This document shows positions 36,244 to 48,417 of a stretch of 64,000 nucleotides of DNA, in pieces. The stretch is from contig OY856409.1 of assembly GCA_963693085.1 (NCBI GenBank), forward strand, positions 659,166,591-659,230,590, in the 5' to 3' direction. Each line of letters opens with the position of its first letter. Position 1 is the stretch's first letter. The notes under the pieces are model-generated. The model did not search any database and was not told the origin of the DNA. It saw only the letters and a program-made list of their open reading frames with translations. Origin of the DNA: Alisma plantago-aquatica. Its lineage: Eukaryota > Streptophyta > Magnoliopsida > Alismatales > Alismataceae. The translations under genes and the position numbers were made by a program.

Positions 36244-38836
36244 ACGTGAAGAGCTTACACCGGTCGAGCTGGAGATGCAAACTTCAGCACTCCTCAGGAG
36301 GCAGCCTGAGTTTTTCTCTCTTTTCTTAGAATAGGATGTATTTTATTTTCCTGTAAAACAAACACTACAAACATTATGGACTGTAATAAGGCCCGAGTCA
36401 GTGCGTGCACCTCATGCGGTGACTCTTCTGTTTTTATGGGCCACCACAGTATTTTACGAGCTTTGAGGAGTAATACTTTCTGAGGTCGGGGACCTAACCC
36501 TGAACCGATGATGTCTTGCTTGTCAATCATTTTCTTGCTTTGCTTTAGTTTTTGGCCGCCTGTATCCCCTTCTTGTTTGTCGTGTCAGGCAGCGGCTTGG
36601 CTGGCACGCAAAACAGCTTGTATCGGGCTTTAGTTTCTCAGGCACCACAAAGGTCGTGAAAGATGGTATTCTTGGGCGGCGTGCACCCATATTGTGCATG
36701 CGAGTAATTGCCCTTAATGAGACTGACGGGACCTTCGTCTCGGGAACGACATGTCTCAACGGCCGATGCGCGCCCCAGAACTTCCCGATTTACCCCTAGA
36801 TGAGTTTGCTATATATAGTAAGTTGGATTTACCGTATCAGGCTACCACTCTCACTCAGCCACCCGTATCACGTAGTAATCCACTTTTGGTCACGTGGCGG
36901 ACAACTTGCCTTCACCCTTGTATCGGGCGAAGGCTCCAAAGAGCAAAGGTATAGCCCGACAGCCTGTTGCCTGACAGATGTTTCATATCGCGCACTATTT
37001 ATCGGGTTGATGAGCTTAGTCGATTTATCTTATATCACCCGACACAATGAAAGCATGACGTGTCGACCGAAAGTATTTGCCCGATACGCCATATCGGGCG
37101 ACATGTTTTTCCGTCATGACATCCTATCGGACAGTTGTTTTCATGTGACCTTATCGCCCAACATACCCATTCCGAGCAGTGTGTTGTGCCACGCAAATCC
37201 CCCTTATCGCCCGATCTCGTATCGCCTCATTTTTTCTTTCTTTTGATGAACGATACACCGGGCTTTACCTCGTGACAAGTTTTATCGTGATTCCAATTTT
37301 TCCCGACCTAACATATAAGTGATCAATGGGCTTGATTACAGGTATGGCTCACACGAAGCAAACCTCCGGCCGAGCTGACAACCAAAACACAAGAATCAGA
37401 ATTGCGGCCGCAGCTGAAGCAACAACTGTCGGACAGAAACGTCAGAATCCCGAGGCAGCTAGCCATCAACAGTCAAAGAGAGAGAGAGGATGGACTTTTC
37501 TTGATTTGGTAGCTTCAAAGTAGGATCACTTTCTTATCATAGTCTATCTTCTGCGATGGTTTAGGACCTTCTCCAAAAGAAAATGTCAATGGAAGTCCTC
37601 CTCCAGCGGCCCCGGGATCGAATGTGGATATTTTGGGTCCATCACCCATAGTATCCACAAGTGTTTTCAAGAGCTCTCTGTCATAATATGCTCGAGCCTC
37701 GAGCTTCCTTCTTGAGAGCTTTGCACTTGTTCCAGTTGCATCCAGCTGGGGAAATAAAATGGAGGCAGCAAAGAAGCATATTGCAGCTTCTCGAAGGCAC
37801 AAGCGCAACCACCATCTAACCTTCACTGGACTAGCATGACCTCACCCTGTCTTCTTCACTACTCTGGGACAGAGTGTGGAGTAAGTTTGGGGGGGGATAC
37901 CCATGTACCAGTGAAGGAGGTATAAAAATTTTCTTCTTCACCTCCACCCTTTGTGCCATTATGTTCTTTATCATGTATACATATATATGTTCATACCAAA
38001 GTTTTGAAAAATTTTGCTTATTTTGTTCCCCTACATAAGTACAAAGTCGCTATATTAGTAAAAACCTGATGCAACTTGTTGCCAAGGTGGTTTTCTACAT
38101 GCTTAACGAGATACAAGTTCTGTTATATCTTTCTGATAATGCTGCCTCAAACGAACAAAAGATTACGTTCTTCCGTGCCAAATTTTTTTTTTTGAAAAAT
38201 AATATATAACTTGCAAACAGCTAAGAGACGAGTATGGAGAAGGAAAAAGCTGCCCAAACAGCAAAAATCATCTTGTTTCCCCTTACCCAACAAAAATCCC
38301 AAAAAGAGAAAGCAGCCTTATGAGAGTGAATAAAAGCATGAGAGTTGTGCCCAATAAAAGAAAAAGAAAAAAAATATATACACACTTATTTTCCAAAAGT
38401 ACCCATCTTTAGGCATGGTAGATCCGGGGCAGTGGTACGTAGGATGTGAAATCACTGCTCTAAAGCCAACTGGCTTGGACTGCAGGGACCACTTGCCCGT
38501 TAACGGACCCTTACCTGGATGGACTGATGGGAGACAAGAAAAACCTCAAAAAAAGCCTTAGCCTACCCTATACACAACTTTCTGACCCAAAAAAAAAGCT
38601 GTTTGGTGTGTAAGCTAACTTCGGAATCATGCATCAAAGTCTCGCTGAAGCTGTAGAGAAAATTTTTACTGAAATAATAAGACAGGAAACGCAAGGTCTT
38701 TTGTTCGTAGTGAGGCAGCATTATCTCAAAAGGCATTACGATACTTGTTTTACCTCTTGGCCTGAAAGCTACACCGAGCAAGAAGTAGCATCATTAAATA
38801 AAGTTTAAATATTGATTGAGGACAATCAAAATGCTA
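36244..38836 (+). other. Athila region between pol and 3' LTR
   Basis: In Athila this interval holds an env-like ORF and non-coding sequence. Here about 36560-37270 is rich in TATCGGGC and GCCCGATA motifs. A 65-codon frame at 37326-37523 starts after a ttgattacag stretch that could be a splice acceptor. It begins MAHTKQTSGRADN and contains RGWTFLDLVASK, possibly the start of the env-like ORF. No membrane segment is seen. A polypurine-like run (aagtttggggggggata) lies at 37883-37899. The rest is AT-rich, with A-runs at 38186 and 38357-38380. Confidence 0.5.
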
Positions 38837-38849
38837 AGTTTGGGGGAGT
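38837..38849 (+). other. Athila polypurine tract
   Basis: The bases agtttgggggagt directly precede the 3' LTR. Confidence 0.9.
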
Positions 38850-40627
38850 TGATAACACCAAATTTTGTGATGTTTCAGACTATTTTTCTGTTATCAAAAC
38901 TACCCTTTTTAACTGTTTTCCTCTCTTTTATATGTACTTTCACAATAATTGGCCAAACGACGCTCTTAATCCAATATTTCCATCTTTTGCAGAGTTTTTC
39001 CTCTTTTTGGTACATTTTGTCATCAATGAGGCCGTCCCGACCCACAATTAAGCTCCACCTGCATCGGCCTTCCAGATGCCCGATACGACTGCTGCCCGAC
39101 AGGGTAGCCCGACACAACGACGCGCGACATGGGGATGCCGCGCGAGAAGAAACTGACGGGCGACACGTCTTTTACCCGACAGGGAGCCGAGCTCGCCACG
39201 ACAACTCAAGTTTGTCGCAAGACACATGCCACCCACTGGCAGGCACCGCCCGTCACGTGACTGACAGCCGACACCCTGTGTCGGGCGATACCAGTATCAG
39301 CCATCCACCGACCCGCGAATAGGGAGGATACGTGGCACCCTAAGCACCATAACTTCCCCCAACCACTGCCTATAAATAGCAGCTATAGAAAGCCGAAAAG
39401 ACAGGTCGGAACCCTGAGCAAATCTTTAGAGGAAGCTGCGAGAGAAGAAGTATCGTGCCTGAGTGTTTGTGTCGGGCAACTCTAGGTGAGCTCTTCCCCG
39501 TCCCGAGAGGGAGGGGATGGTTCACTTAGGACCGTCTCGGGAGACAGTGCAGGACGATATCGGACAACGTGGATGAGCAACACAAGTCCCCGGCATTAGA
39601 TGCGTCACTACTAGCCCGACACGATATCGAACCCGATACGCTTCGCCCGTCAGGGCGTGCCACCCGAGAGGGTGCCGCCCGACTTGAGCGTATCGGCCAG
39701 GGTCCTTGAACGATACAATCGACCGTCACGGTGTGCCGCCCGAGAGGGTGTGTCGCCTGACACTGTTGTATCGGGCTAGGCTCCTGATGGGTATCGGACT
39801 GGAGAGCCGATGTAGTCAGTCATCCTTCCACATCAAGAAGGCAACCTCTATCTTTATTTTTGTTATTTAATTCTTTACTTATGCAATGTACTTACGACCT
39901 TTATTGTTTATGGTAATGGAAGAGTTTAATTATCTGTTGTTGTATGCTTGGAACCCTTGTTGGATGGATGCTATGTTTAATATCCAGACTCTAGCTTGCA
40001 CGTTGGATCGCGTTCCGATTAGCTACCAAATCGTGTTTTCCCGTCACGACAGCCTTGAGAGAGGTGTTGTGGCTCTAGTGTTTGGTCCGATCCTGGAGTA
40101 CGAGAGTGCCCGAAATCGGAGTTGCTTCAGCAACATTTCACTCTAACTTAAAGTCCAGAAACCTCGAGAGTGGTGTTGATGCTTGGTTAGAGGTACCCGC
40201 TCTGAGAGGAGGGGTACATGATGTTCCTGCTGCCGCTTGTTTTACCAAAGTTTTCTCCTTCGTACCTTGCGATAGCTCTAGTATTATCTCTCCATTTTTG
40301 TTGCATGAAAAATCCCTAAAAACTGCTAAATGCTTAAAACCTAAGTTTTTCTTGTAACTCCAGTTGGAGATAGTTTTCTTCATTTTGTTTGTGACATCTT
40401 GCTGTTTTCCCTTGGGGAATTTAATATCTCTTTGTACCTGCCAAAGTGTAGCGTGTCGATTCTGAGTTCTCAACACTACCACCCTTGTCCCTGTGTTCGA
40501 CCCCGTATATCTACTTCGACCCCATAAACAAAGTTGTGGGGGCCTAGAAGGATTCAGGTTATAAATGTAAAAGCTCGACCACCTCAAACCCACCTCCAAT
40601 TTTAGGACGCGTGATTTAGGCCGGTCA
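38850..40627 (+). repeat. 3' LTR of Athila
   Basis: This 1778-bp partner of 29945-31708 has the TATA box at 39371-39378. It differs from the 5' copy by scattered substitutions and small indels. Confidence 0.95.
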
Positions 40628-40632
40628 CTCTA

Positions 40633-41760
40633 CCCAGGTGGTTTCGGTGTTGCTCTAGGACGTTGGAATAAACTAAGATGTCATCTATGAACACTATGAC
40701 GAATGAGTCAAGGAATGGTTGGAATACACTTCTCTTGAGGTTCATAAACACGCTCGGGGCATTGGACAACCCAAAAGGCATAACAACAAAATTGTAGTGG
40801 CCATAATGGGTTCTAAAAGTGATTTTCAGGATGTCCTCACTCTTAATTCACAACTGTGGTGCCCCGACCTCATGTCAATATTTGAAAAGACTTGAGCTAA
40901 CTTCAATTGGTAAAACATGTCATCTATATGGGGTAAAGGATATTTGTTCTTAATGGTAACCTGGTTGATCATCTGGTAGTCTATGTACATTCTGAGTGAC
41001 CCATCCTTCTTCTTCACAAAGAGAACTAGTGCTCCCCATGGTGATGTGCTAGGTTAGATAAAACCCTTGACTAGCAGTTCCTGCAGTTGTTTCTTCAACT
41101 CGAGCAACTCAGCAGGGGCCACCCTATAAGGTGCTCTCGAAATAGGATTCTTCCCAGGAGCTAGCTCTATTGAAAAGTCTACCTCTCTCTTAGGAGGTAT
41201 CCCAAGCAAATCATCTGGGAATACATTTGCATAGTCCCTGACTACCTCTATTTCCTCTAAGGGCTACACCTTGGGCTCTGACTCAGTAACGACTACTAGG
41301 AAAGCTTGACACCCTTTGGTTATCATCCATTCTGCCTTCAAGTTTGACACATATAGGCTAGGGGTATCATCCTTCCTACCCCTAATGGTGAATGGTGGGT
41401 GACCTAGTCTTTTTATAATTACCTTCTTCTCCCCACAATTGATATTTTCCCTATATGTATAAAGCCAATCCATACCAATGATCACATCAAAGTCATTCAT
41501 GTCAAGGAGGATAAAATCTGTAGGGAACTCTTAATCTTGATACTTAACAGGTATCACAAGAGTTTTTAAAAGGGATGTAAAGATCCGACAACTTGGGGTT
41601 GTGACATCCAAGATATACCCTAAATCCTTGATATCCAAACAAAACATAGTTGTAAGGTTCCTCAAAATAATAGTATTAGTAGATCTAGAGTCAAATAAAG
41701 CTTTTACATTGTGTCCCATGACTTCAAGCATGCCTACATTGTTTTTCACCATGCATTAGA
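40633..41760 (-). pseudogene. Tekay-2 protease and RT N-terminal part
   Basis: On the minus strand from about 41752 the protease reads VKALFDSRSTNTIIL, with the usual DSGS changed to DSRS, followed by FDVIIGMDWL. RT then appears as [20 protein letters not shown] and [12 protein letters not shown] near 40826-41017. It continues as [17 protein letters not shown] and the catalytic [11 protein letters not shown] at about 40660-40800. The coding sequence breaks off at HRNHLG, where the CTCTA duplication marks the Athila insertion. It resumes at 29939. Stops and frame changes are present throughout. Confidence 0.93.
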
Positions 41761-41763
41761 CCA

Positions 41764-43135
41764 TTACATGCTTATCTTAAAACATAAAAGGTTATTACCC
41801 TCTATCAACCGATTAGCATTAGCTTGAGCCTCCTCATTGTCAATAGAAAAAACTTGAGCTTGTCTTCTTTCTTCAGTAGGTGGGGATGCAACTACAGGTT
41901 GGGCTGGTACAGGCTGGGCTGCTACTGGGCGTGGCCCCTTCAGGTCTGGTAGAGGGAAGTTGGCTTGAAGATGTCCCTCTTGCTGGCAATGGTAGCACAT
42001 CCTCTTCTTGTAGAGACACTCACCTGAATGCCATTTTTGAAAGGTGTGACACCTAGGTCAGTTGTTCTCATAGAGGGGCTTTCCTTTACCTTCATGCTTT
42101 CCTTTGGTATGATTGCATCCTTGTACTTTCTTGTGATCATTCTTCTGGCTATGGGTACCTTCAGTGAAACCCAAATATCCTTGTTGGATGGGTTTTGAGT
42201 AGGCATCACCATCCTCTCCACGTCCAGGGTGGTGTTGTAGGCTTCAGTGAAGGCTGCTGGTTTACTTGCCATCACATGAGGCTTGATGGTAGGGTGAAGA
42301 TGCTCTACAAAGTAGTCCACTCATCTCTGCTCAGTCATCATGTGCCCAAAATGTTCCAGGATGTGAAATTTACAGCCAAAGTCTATGACTGATAAGCTAC
42401 CTTGGATCAGGTTGATGAACTCTCTTTCCTTCTCCTTCTTAGATGAGGTGGGAATGAATTTGGCTGTGAAGATAGTCCTGAAGTCGGTCCATGCCATTGG
42501 GTCCGCACTCAGATCTCGACCCATGATATGGTTTTCCCACCAGATCTTGGATGCTCCTTCCAAGAGGTGAGCAAAAAAAGGGACCTTCTTGTTCAGCTGC
42601 ACCTCCATCATGTGGAATCCATTCTCAATCACTAGCAGCCAAGCATTTGTTTTGTCGACCACTTCGGTCTTATCCTCTCCCCAGAATTTCTCAATGTTTA
42701 GCTTGACAAAGTCCTGAATGGTGACTCCAAGTCAGGGACAGACGGAAAGTGGTTCACCATTTTCATCTCTAGCTATATCCCTGAGGGCCAGGGCACTAAT
42801 GGCCTCATTTAGCTTCTTTTGTTGTTCCATCCATAGGGCATCAGGGGTGAAATACCATTGCATCTCCTGGACTACCAGCCAGTTCTCCTCAAACTTGACC
42901 TCATCTTTGGACATGTGTTCCTCTTCCTGGTCCATATCTGGGTTGTCGAAGGGAACTGACTTAGGGTCTGACCTTCTTCTAAGGCTCCCTCAGGTCTCTT
43001 TCTCTTCTTCCAGGACTCATCACCACGGTCCCTCTTCCTCTTCTCAGAAGATCCCTTCCTCTTGCGGGGAGGTCAACCCCTAGAAGGATTCTCGGTGGCC
43101 TTGACAGGAGTAGCTACGGTCTTCACATGAGGCAT
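41764..43135 (-). pseudogene. Tekay-2 gag
   Basis: The likely start is the minus-strand ATG at 43135 (MPHVKTVATPVKATENPSRG). A stop and a Lys/Arg-rich stretch (PPRKRKG, KKRKRPEG) follow. The capsid part includes WLLVIENGFHMMEVQLN, SKIWWENHIMGRDL and TDFRTIFTAKFIP. The zinc knuckle reads CYHCQQEGHLQANFP near 41950, with the final Cys replaced by Phe. Pro/Ala-rich sequence then leads towards protease. Length is normal for gag; stops and frame changes break it into at least four pieces. Confidence 0.92.
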
Positions 43136-43603
43136 GTTGGTTCACACAAGTTGAAAATCCTTTGAACACATATCTATAACTTAGAAGATATATAAGCTTA
43201 AACTTACGTCCATGTCCTCTTATTTACATGCATTTTATTGTTTGCTGGAGAATCCCTTAATCCTTAACAGTTTGAATTCCCAAACATAGGAGGTGGTGGA
43301 GAGAGAGAAAACCTTAAGCCCCTTAATGTATCTCCAGAAATAAGAGGTAAAGAAGGGACAAAAATAGATGAGAAGACCTGGAGGTATCTTATTTTGAGTC
43401 AATTCCTCAGATTTTGGCTAGTAAGTCACACATAATCTGAGAGTCCTCATAGATTGACTAGTGGGCAGAAGAAAATATTTCCAGCCCCCTGATCGTGATC
43501 CTTTTCTAGACACCCCCTTCATCAGAAAATCCTCTAATAACTCCCTTGGGCCCTAAAGAGTTTGTAAAATTTAATAATTATTAGAGATTAAATGGAAAAT
43601 CAT

Positions 43604-43615
43604 GCTCTTATACCA
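43604..43615 (-). other. Primer binding site, Tekay-2
   Basis: On the minus strand these bases read tggtataagagc, with one mismatch to the tRNA-Met complement, two bases from the 5' LTR. Confidence 0.9.
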
Positions 43616-43617
43616 AA

Positions 43618-46354
43618 TGTAACAACCCCTCTTTCTGGTAATCCCCAATTATGGGAGACCAAGAAGATGAAGGCATTATCCTAAAATAGGATCAACAGTT
43701 TTGCAAATAATAAAAAATAATTAATAAATTCTACTAAAGACTAAACTGAAAACAGGAATACATTTTTTCTTTTAACATACCTTCAAAATTAGGTAACTGA
43801 GACTTCTACCCGAAGTAGAAATCTATCTACCTAAATCCTCCTGTATTATTTTAACTTTAATCTTCACAGGTGCCACTTTATTGTTTGTCCAATTTTAGAT
43901 AATACCTAAAGCACCGACAAACAAAATGACGGTCAGTATAATGAATTGTACTGGTATGTGGGGGAACTAAAAACTTGCAATTAATTGTAAAAACATATTG
44001 CAATCAATTATGATTTAACAAAATGAACTTTACATTTTAAACACAACTACTTAATCCTTACATACGCTAGCCTTTGTGTTGTCCCTATAGTGGACATGGA
44101 TACTACCTCTCGTATTGTAGATCTCAACTAAATCCCATGATCCTACCTTACAGATAGATTAATACATAGGGCCATGGAGTCATATGGTCCTACCCAAGGG
44201 TAGATCAACACATCGACTCATGATAACCTAATGATCCTACCTCACGGGTAGACCATGTACTAGGTCATCTATCTCATCATCTTTGAACTACAGAGGAGGA
44301 TTGGGATCTGAGCTAGTCATGCATGCATACTTACGATGATAGTCATAGTCACTTTATAGTTGCATGAAATAAAAGTTAATCAAACAATTATTTCCAAGAA
44401 ACAGATAAAACTTTGGGAATTGTCATGAAACTAAAGTTATTTGACCATAAGTGTAACCACATACCTATTCTTAAGCAAGAGAGTAAGAAACCAACCAGAT
44501 ATCCAAGCAAGCACCTAATACAAACAACCCTTAATTTCTAAAACATATAAATTACCTAATGTCACTATCAAATTCTAAACAACTTCCTAATGACATGAGG
44601 ATACTTTCTAAGGCTTCCTAGTCTCCTAAGGGTCCATTAGGGTTTCTTAGGTTGCTTTATCCAACTTTTTCCATTTTTTAGATTAACAACCCTAAAACAT
44701 ATTTCTTATTTTCAAAAACCCTAATTATTCTAGTTATCCTCATTAAGGTTTCTTTAATCTCAAACCAAGTTCAAGATCATTACGTCTCTATTGTATGTTT
44801 ACAATTTTGGATTAAAACCATTAAAACCCATATTTTCCTAAATTAGGGTTTATAAGCATAATCATATGTATAAAACCCTAATACAAGCATAAAATCAACT
44901 TGTTTGGATTTAACTCTTCCTTTTATTCTTAATAAGTTAATATTACTCAAAATAACCCAAAAGAGACATTAAATCCGATTTTCATATCAAATTAGGGTTT
45001 TACCATAATTTAATGCTTTAAAAGTGGTAATTTCATTCATTTTTAAATTATAAGCAATATCAGGCTTCAATCTTATTTTTATCGGATTCTAGACATTTTT
45101 CTGATAAAAAAGCAATATTACTTTTATTTTTCAGCCAAAGAATCAATTTTTAACGAATTAACCAAGGTTTACTTATGTTCTAGAATTTCTGACTAGAGAG
45201 GTGAATTACCTTTTCTTTTTGGAAAAACAGAAGCCGTTGGATCACTAGTTGTCATTGACTGCATGGGGATCGAACGGATCATGTTCATCACACCCACTCA
45301 CACCTTCTGAAGCACGGATCAACCTGGTCTATTAATCTAACTCATTGATCAACAATTGACTTGGATCGAAGGAATCACATTCTTTGTCTCCATCAAAGTA
45401 GGGTGCTTCAACCCGCAGTGGTCCTATGGCGGCGTGCTCATCGGCGAGAAATGAATCACTCAACCAGTAGCACAAGAAGGCACAAAACTAGGCCGGTCAA
45501 TCTTGCGAGGGTCTACTGAAGTTAGGGGTAGCCCTATTTATAGGGTTCATATAGGCTATTAGGGTTTCCAACCCCTACCATCTTCCTTGCTCTGAGCGAT
45601 TTGGGCACTTCTTCTAGAAACCTCCAATCCTAAAAAAAGTTAGGTCTAATGGGTTCAGAATCCTGTCCCTAATAGGACTAGGCAAACTCCTCGTCCGCAC
45701 ATGGAGTGGTTTGCGAGAAAATTGAGATGGAAATCTCATTGTTCCTTAGCCTATTTCCTAGTTCTGTTGGAACTAGACGATGAATAATTGTCGTGGATCT
45801 TGGATCTAATGGACCACATCACGTGTGCCATATCGAATAATCGATTAATATCTCAGGAATAATCGTTACATTAATAACATCCTTCTCGCTTTAAGAAAAT
45901 TTGTGAAATTCATAACTCTCAAACCATGGATCCTTTTTATCTCAAAATCATTAATAAATTAATCTACTTGCGTGCCAAGTTTGGAGTCATAATTTGAAGT
46001 AAAAGAGTCTTTCCTTCATATACAAGTTATTACTTAAGAAACATTTTATATTCACATTTTCTCTCTCTTACTCTCTTATTTTCCTTTATTTAGATTCCTT
46101 GTATCTCAAGAAACCATGTGGAGTTCAAAATATCATCCATCTTGATTAATCCCACATCTTTTCACATATTTCTTGTATTTTCACCTTTATTTCAATTTCC
46201 TTCTTTATTTTTGCATTATTTGTTTTTCTTCAACTTTTCCTTCCTCTATTTTCTTTGAAACCAAGTACATAAGTCATACAATTTACAACCAAGTACATTT
46301 CTTTGGAACAATTTCATTTACAATCATACAAGCAAAAAAATCAAGGTTGTAACA
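43618..46354 (-). repeat. 5' LTR of Tekay-2
   Basis: This is a 2737-bp partner of 24966-27783. A TATA box (minus strand ctataaataggg) lies at 45533-45544, giving a U3 of about 0.8 kb. Inverted repeats are at 44101-44253. The U5 block homologous to Tekay-1 is at about 43910-43970. Confidence 0.94.
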
Positions 46355-46975
46355 CCAACTCTCTTCATCTGGGGATGGTATGGAAAAGTATATTGATCTT
46401 TGACCCCCAAACAACGCAAATACTCTTTCAAAGACTTGGAAATGAAGTTTGGAACACTTTCACAAATGATCTAAAGTAGTATTCGATATCTGATTATGAT
46501 GGTGTTCCTGAAGAACTTGATCACTTGTTGAGTTGAAGCATCGGTGATGAATACATCTTCCATCCACTCGGTGAAATAGTCGATGGTGACTAGAATGAAG
46601 AAATTTCTATATGAATCTTTAGGATGTATCTTTCCAATCATGTCAATTCCCCAATTCTAGAAAGGCCTAGACATGACCATATTATATATCTGGTTGGCCA
46701 GTGCATGATTGTCTTTGAAATGAATTTGTCAGACTTGACATTTGTGAAAAAATTGGCAACTTCATGGTGTTATGGAAATATCCTAGAAGTTGTATGTTTT
46801 TTGCAGGCATGATCGCACTCATGCACATGATATCCCATGGACCTCTTTCATGAGGGATTCAGCTTCTGTATTTTTGACACATCTAAGGAGAGTTTGATTG
46901 TATGATCTATGGTACAAATGTCCATCCCCTAGGATGTATTTCATAGCTTGTCACTTAAGAACTTATTGTTCTAGA
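46355..46975 (-). pseudogene. Tat-like integrase, N-terminal and core part
   Basis: Minus-strand frames give the zinc-binding region (ending HKCQV) and then the core: NWGIDMIGKIHPKDS with the first catalytic Asp, and FFILVTIDYFTEWMEDVF. It breaks off at TFPYHPQMK, where the Tekay-2 target duplication begins, and continues at 24960. The W-G-I-D-x-I-G-x-I wording and the tail at 24440-24960 fit the Tat lineage. Many stops are present. Confidence 0.85.
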
Positions 46976-48417
46976 GGCTTTTAGGGATGATTTAGTTCTC
47001 CAAATACTTTTTGATATCATTAAACCATGCCTTCTATTTACAACTGACCACATTCTCTAACCATGCAATAAGCAAGATGGGAGTCATTGACACTTTAAAG
47101 GGGAAACTTTTATCCCTCGAATGTCGATCCACAAAGTAATGGTGGACAAAGAATCAATAAAGTCATCGTGTTCTCTTAACAAGGGATTATATTCTCATGG
47201 AAAATACTCCAATTATTCTAGACTTGAGAGATCACAAGGAGGGAATCACAATAGACTTATAGATGGTGTGCCCCTTGCTTCTTGGCAAGCTAGAGTCTTA
47301 GAATGTAGACTTCATACTCAACCACATTGGTAATGGAATTAAGCTTGATTCATCTTTCCATGAGGAATTATTCACCATGAGGGTTTTGAAGGACTAATAA
47401 TACCTCAACTCCCTTGTGGTTGATGACACTATTGAAGAATATTGTCTAGAGTTGGGATTCATAGGAATAATGGTTTTAGGTGATCTAATCCCTATGATGT
47501 CATCATCCATATGTTGGTTCTATAGGGAGTTGTATGTCTGCTAGATTGTTCACTAAATCTTATTTTTGACTACCTTCATTAGTTGTTGGTGATGTTGAAT
47601 TTTGATAGTATTACTTTCCATTCTATGCATCATATAATTTGGTGGGTTGCTCACATAATTAGTGGAGTTGGTCATGCTTCGAAATTAATGGAAGTGACTA
47701 TGTCATTAGATAATGACACAACTTCCTTGTCGCATGTACCAAGGTGACAAAATACTTCTCAATTATAATGTATTAGGCCTAGGTGTCATGAAACTTCTCA
47801 GATAGATAATAAATGGCATGATCACCATTTTCCATTGACTGGATCAAGACTGCTGACATTATTGTTTGACATATTGATAGTCAAAGGATAAAAGGGCATC
47901 TTGGTACTACCACTTTTTGAACTAGTATCCTGGGAATGTAGTCTTTCAGCTTCTACATCCATTTATTTTATTGTTTGTTCAATCTTGAGTTACAATTCAT
48001 CTTAAGGAACTCGAAGATAAGATCATATATTAGTATGAGCATATAAATGAAATGAATGATATACTAGAGACGACTAAGCATGCCTTGTATATCTTTTTCT
48101 TTGTTTTGTGAGAAGGCATCTCCCGAATTTTCCAAGCATTCCACGTGTTGACTTTGATTCCTTTTTGTGTAACAATACACAAGTAGATTACTGGATGTAT
48201 CCCTGAAGCTACATTTTTTTGGATTGATTTGCACCAAGAATGGAGGTAGTTGTTGAAATAACTTCTATAGATTGGAGATGAGATCTTATGGACTGTCAGA
48301 TTTAGATGTCATGTCATACACATAGAACTCCACCTCTTTATGCATCAGGTCATGGAATAGAATGACTATTGCTCTCTAATATGTACCTCCAATGTTGTTG
48401 AGGTTGAAGGACACAAC
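46976..48417 (-). pseudogene. Tat-like RT C-terminal part and RNase H
   Basis: On the minus strand from 48412, RT remnants read NNIGGTY, VILFHDLMHKEVEFYVYDM (where Y-V-D-D-M is expected) and later NPKKCSF. RNase H remnants at about 47360-46980 read TNVVEYEVYILRL, then VYCDSLLVISQV and WFNDIKKYLEN, matching the T-N-N-x-A-E-Y-E-A and G-D-S-x-L-V-I-x-Q-V blocks. The stretch between (47400-47900) is too mutated to assign residue by residue. The 48413-48417 edge is the copia insertion site. Confidence 0.8.

Larger units (their letters stand above)
29945..40627 (+). mobile_element. Athila-lineage Ty3/gypsy element
   Basis: LTRs at 29945-31708 and 38850-40627 start tgataacaccaaattttg and end gccggtca. 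The target duplication CTCTA is perfect (29940-29944, 40628-40632). The primer binding site complements tRNA-Asp, the Athila hallmark. The RT, protease and integrase sequences are of Athila type, and a 2.6-kb stretch lies between pol and the 3' LTR where Athila carries its env-like region. Stops and frameshifts disable it. It sits inside the RT of Tekay-2 in the opposite orientation. Confidence 0.96.
24966..46354 (-). mobile_element. Tekay-like chromovirus (Tekay-2), minus strand, split by Athila
   Basis: LTRs at 24966-27783 and 43618-46354 and a perfect target duplication CCAAC (24961-24965, 46355-46359) define the ends. Gene order on the minus strand is gag (43135), protease, RT, RNase H, integrase, chromodomain (27706), as in chromoviruses. 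An Athila element at 29945-40627 interrupts RT. Without it the element is 10.7 kb. Stops, frameshifts and an integrase deletion make it inactive. Confidence 0.96.

Noticed and set aside
37326..37523. Histone H3-like N-terminus (MAHTKQT)
   Set aside because: The likeness stops after about seven residues, the rest is unrelated to H3, and the context is an Athila element.
37515..37826. 103-codon minus-strand frame in Athila
   Set aside because: It is antisense to the element, has no known domain and is likely a chance frame in GC-richer sequence.
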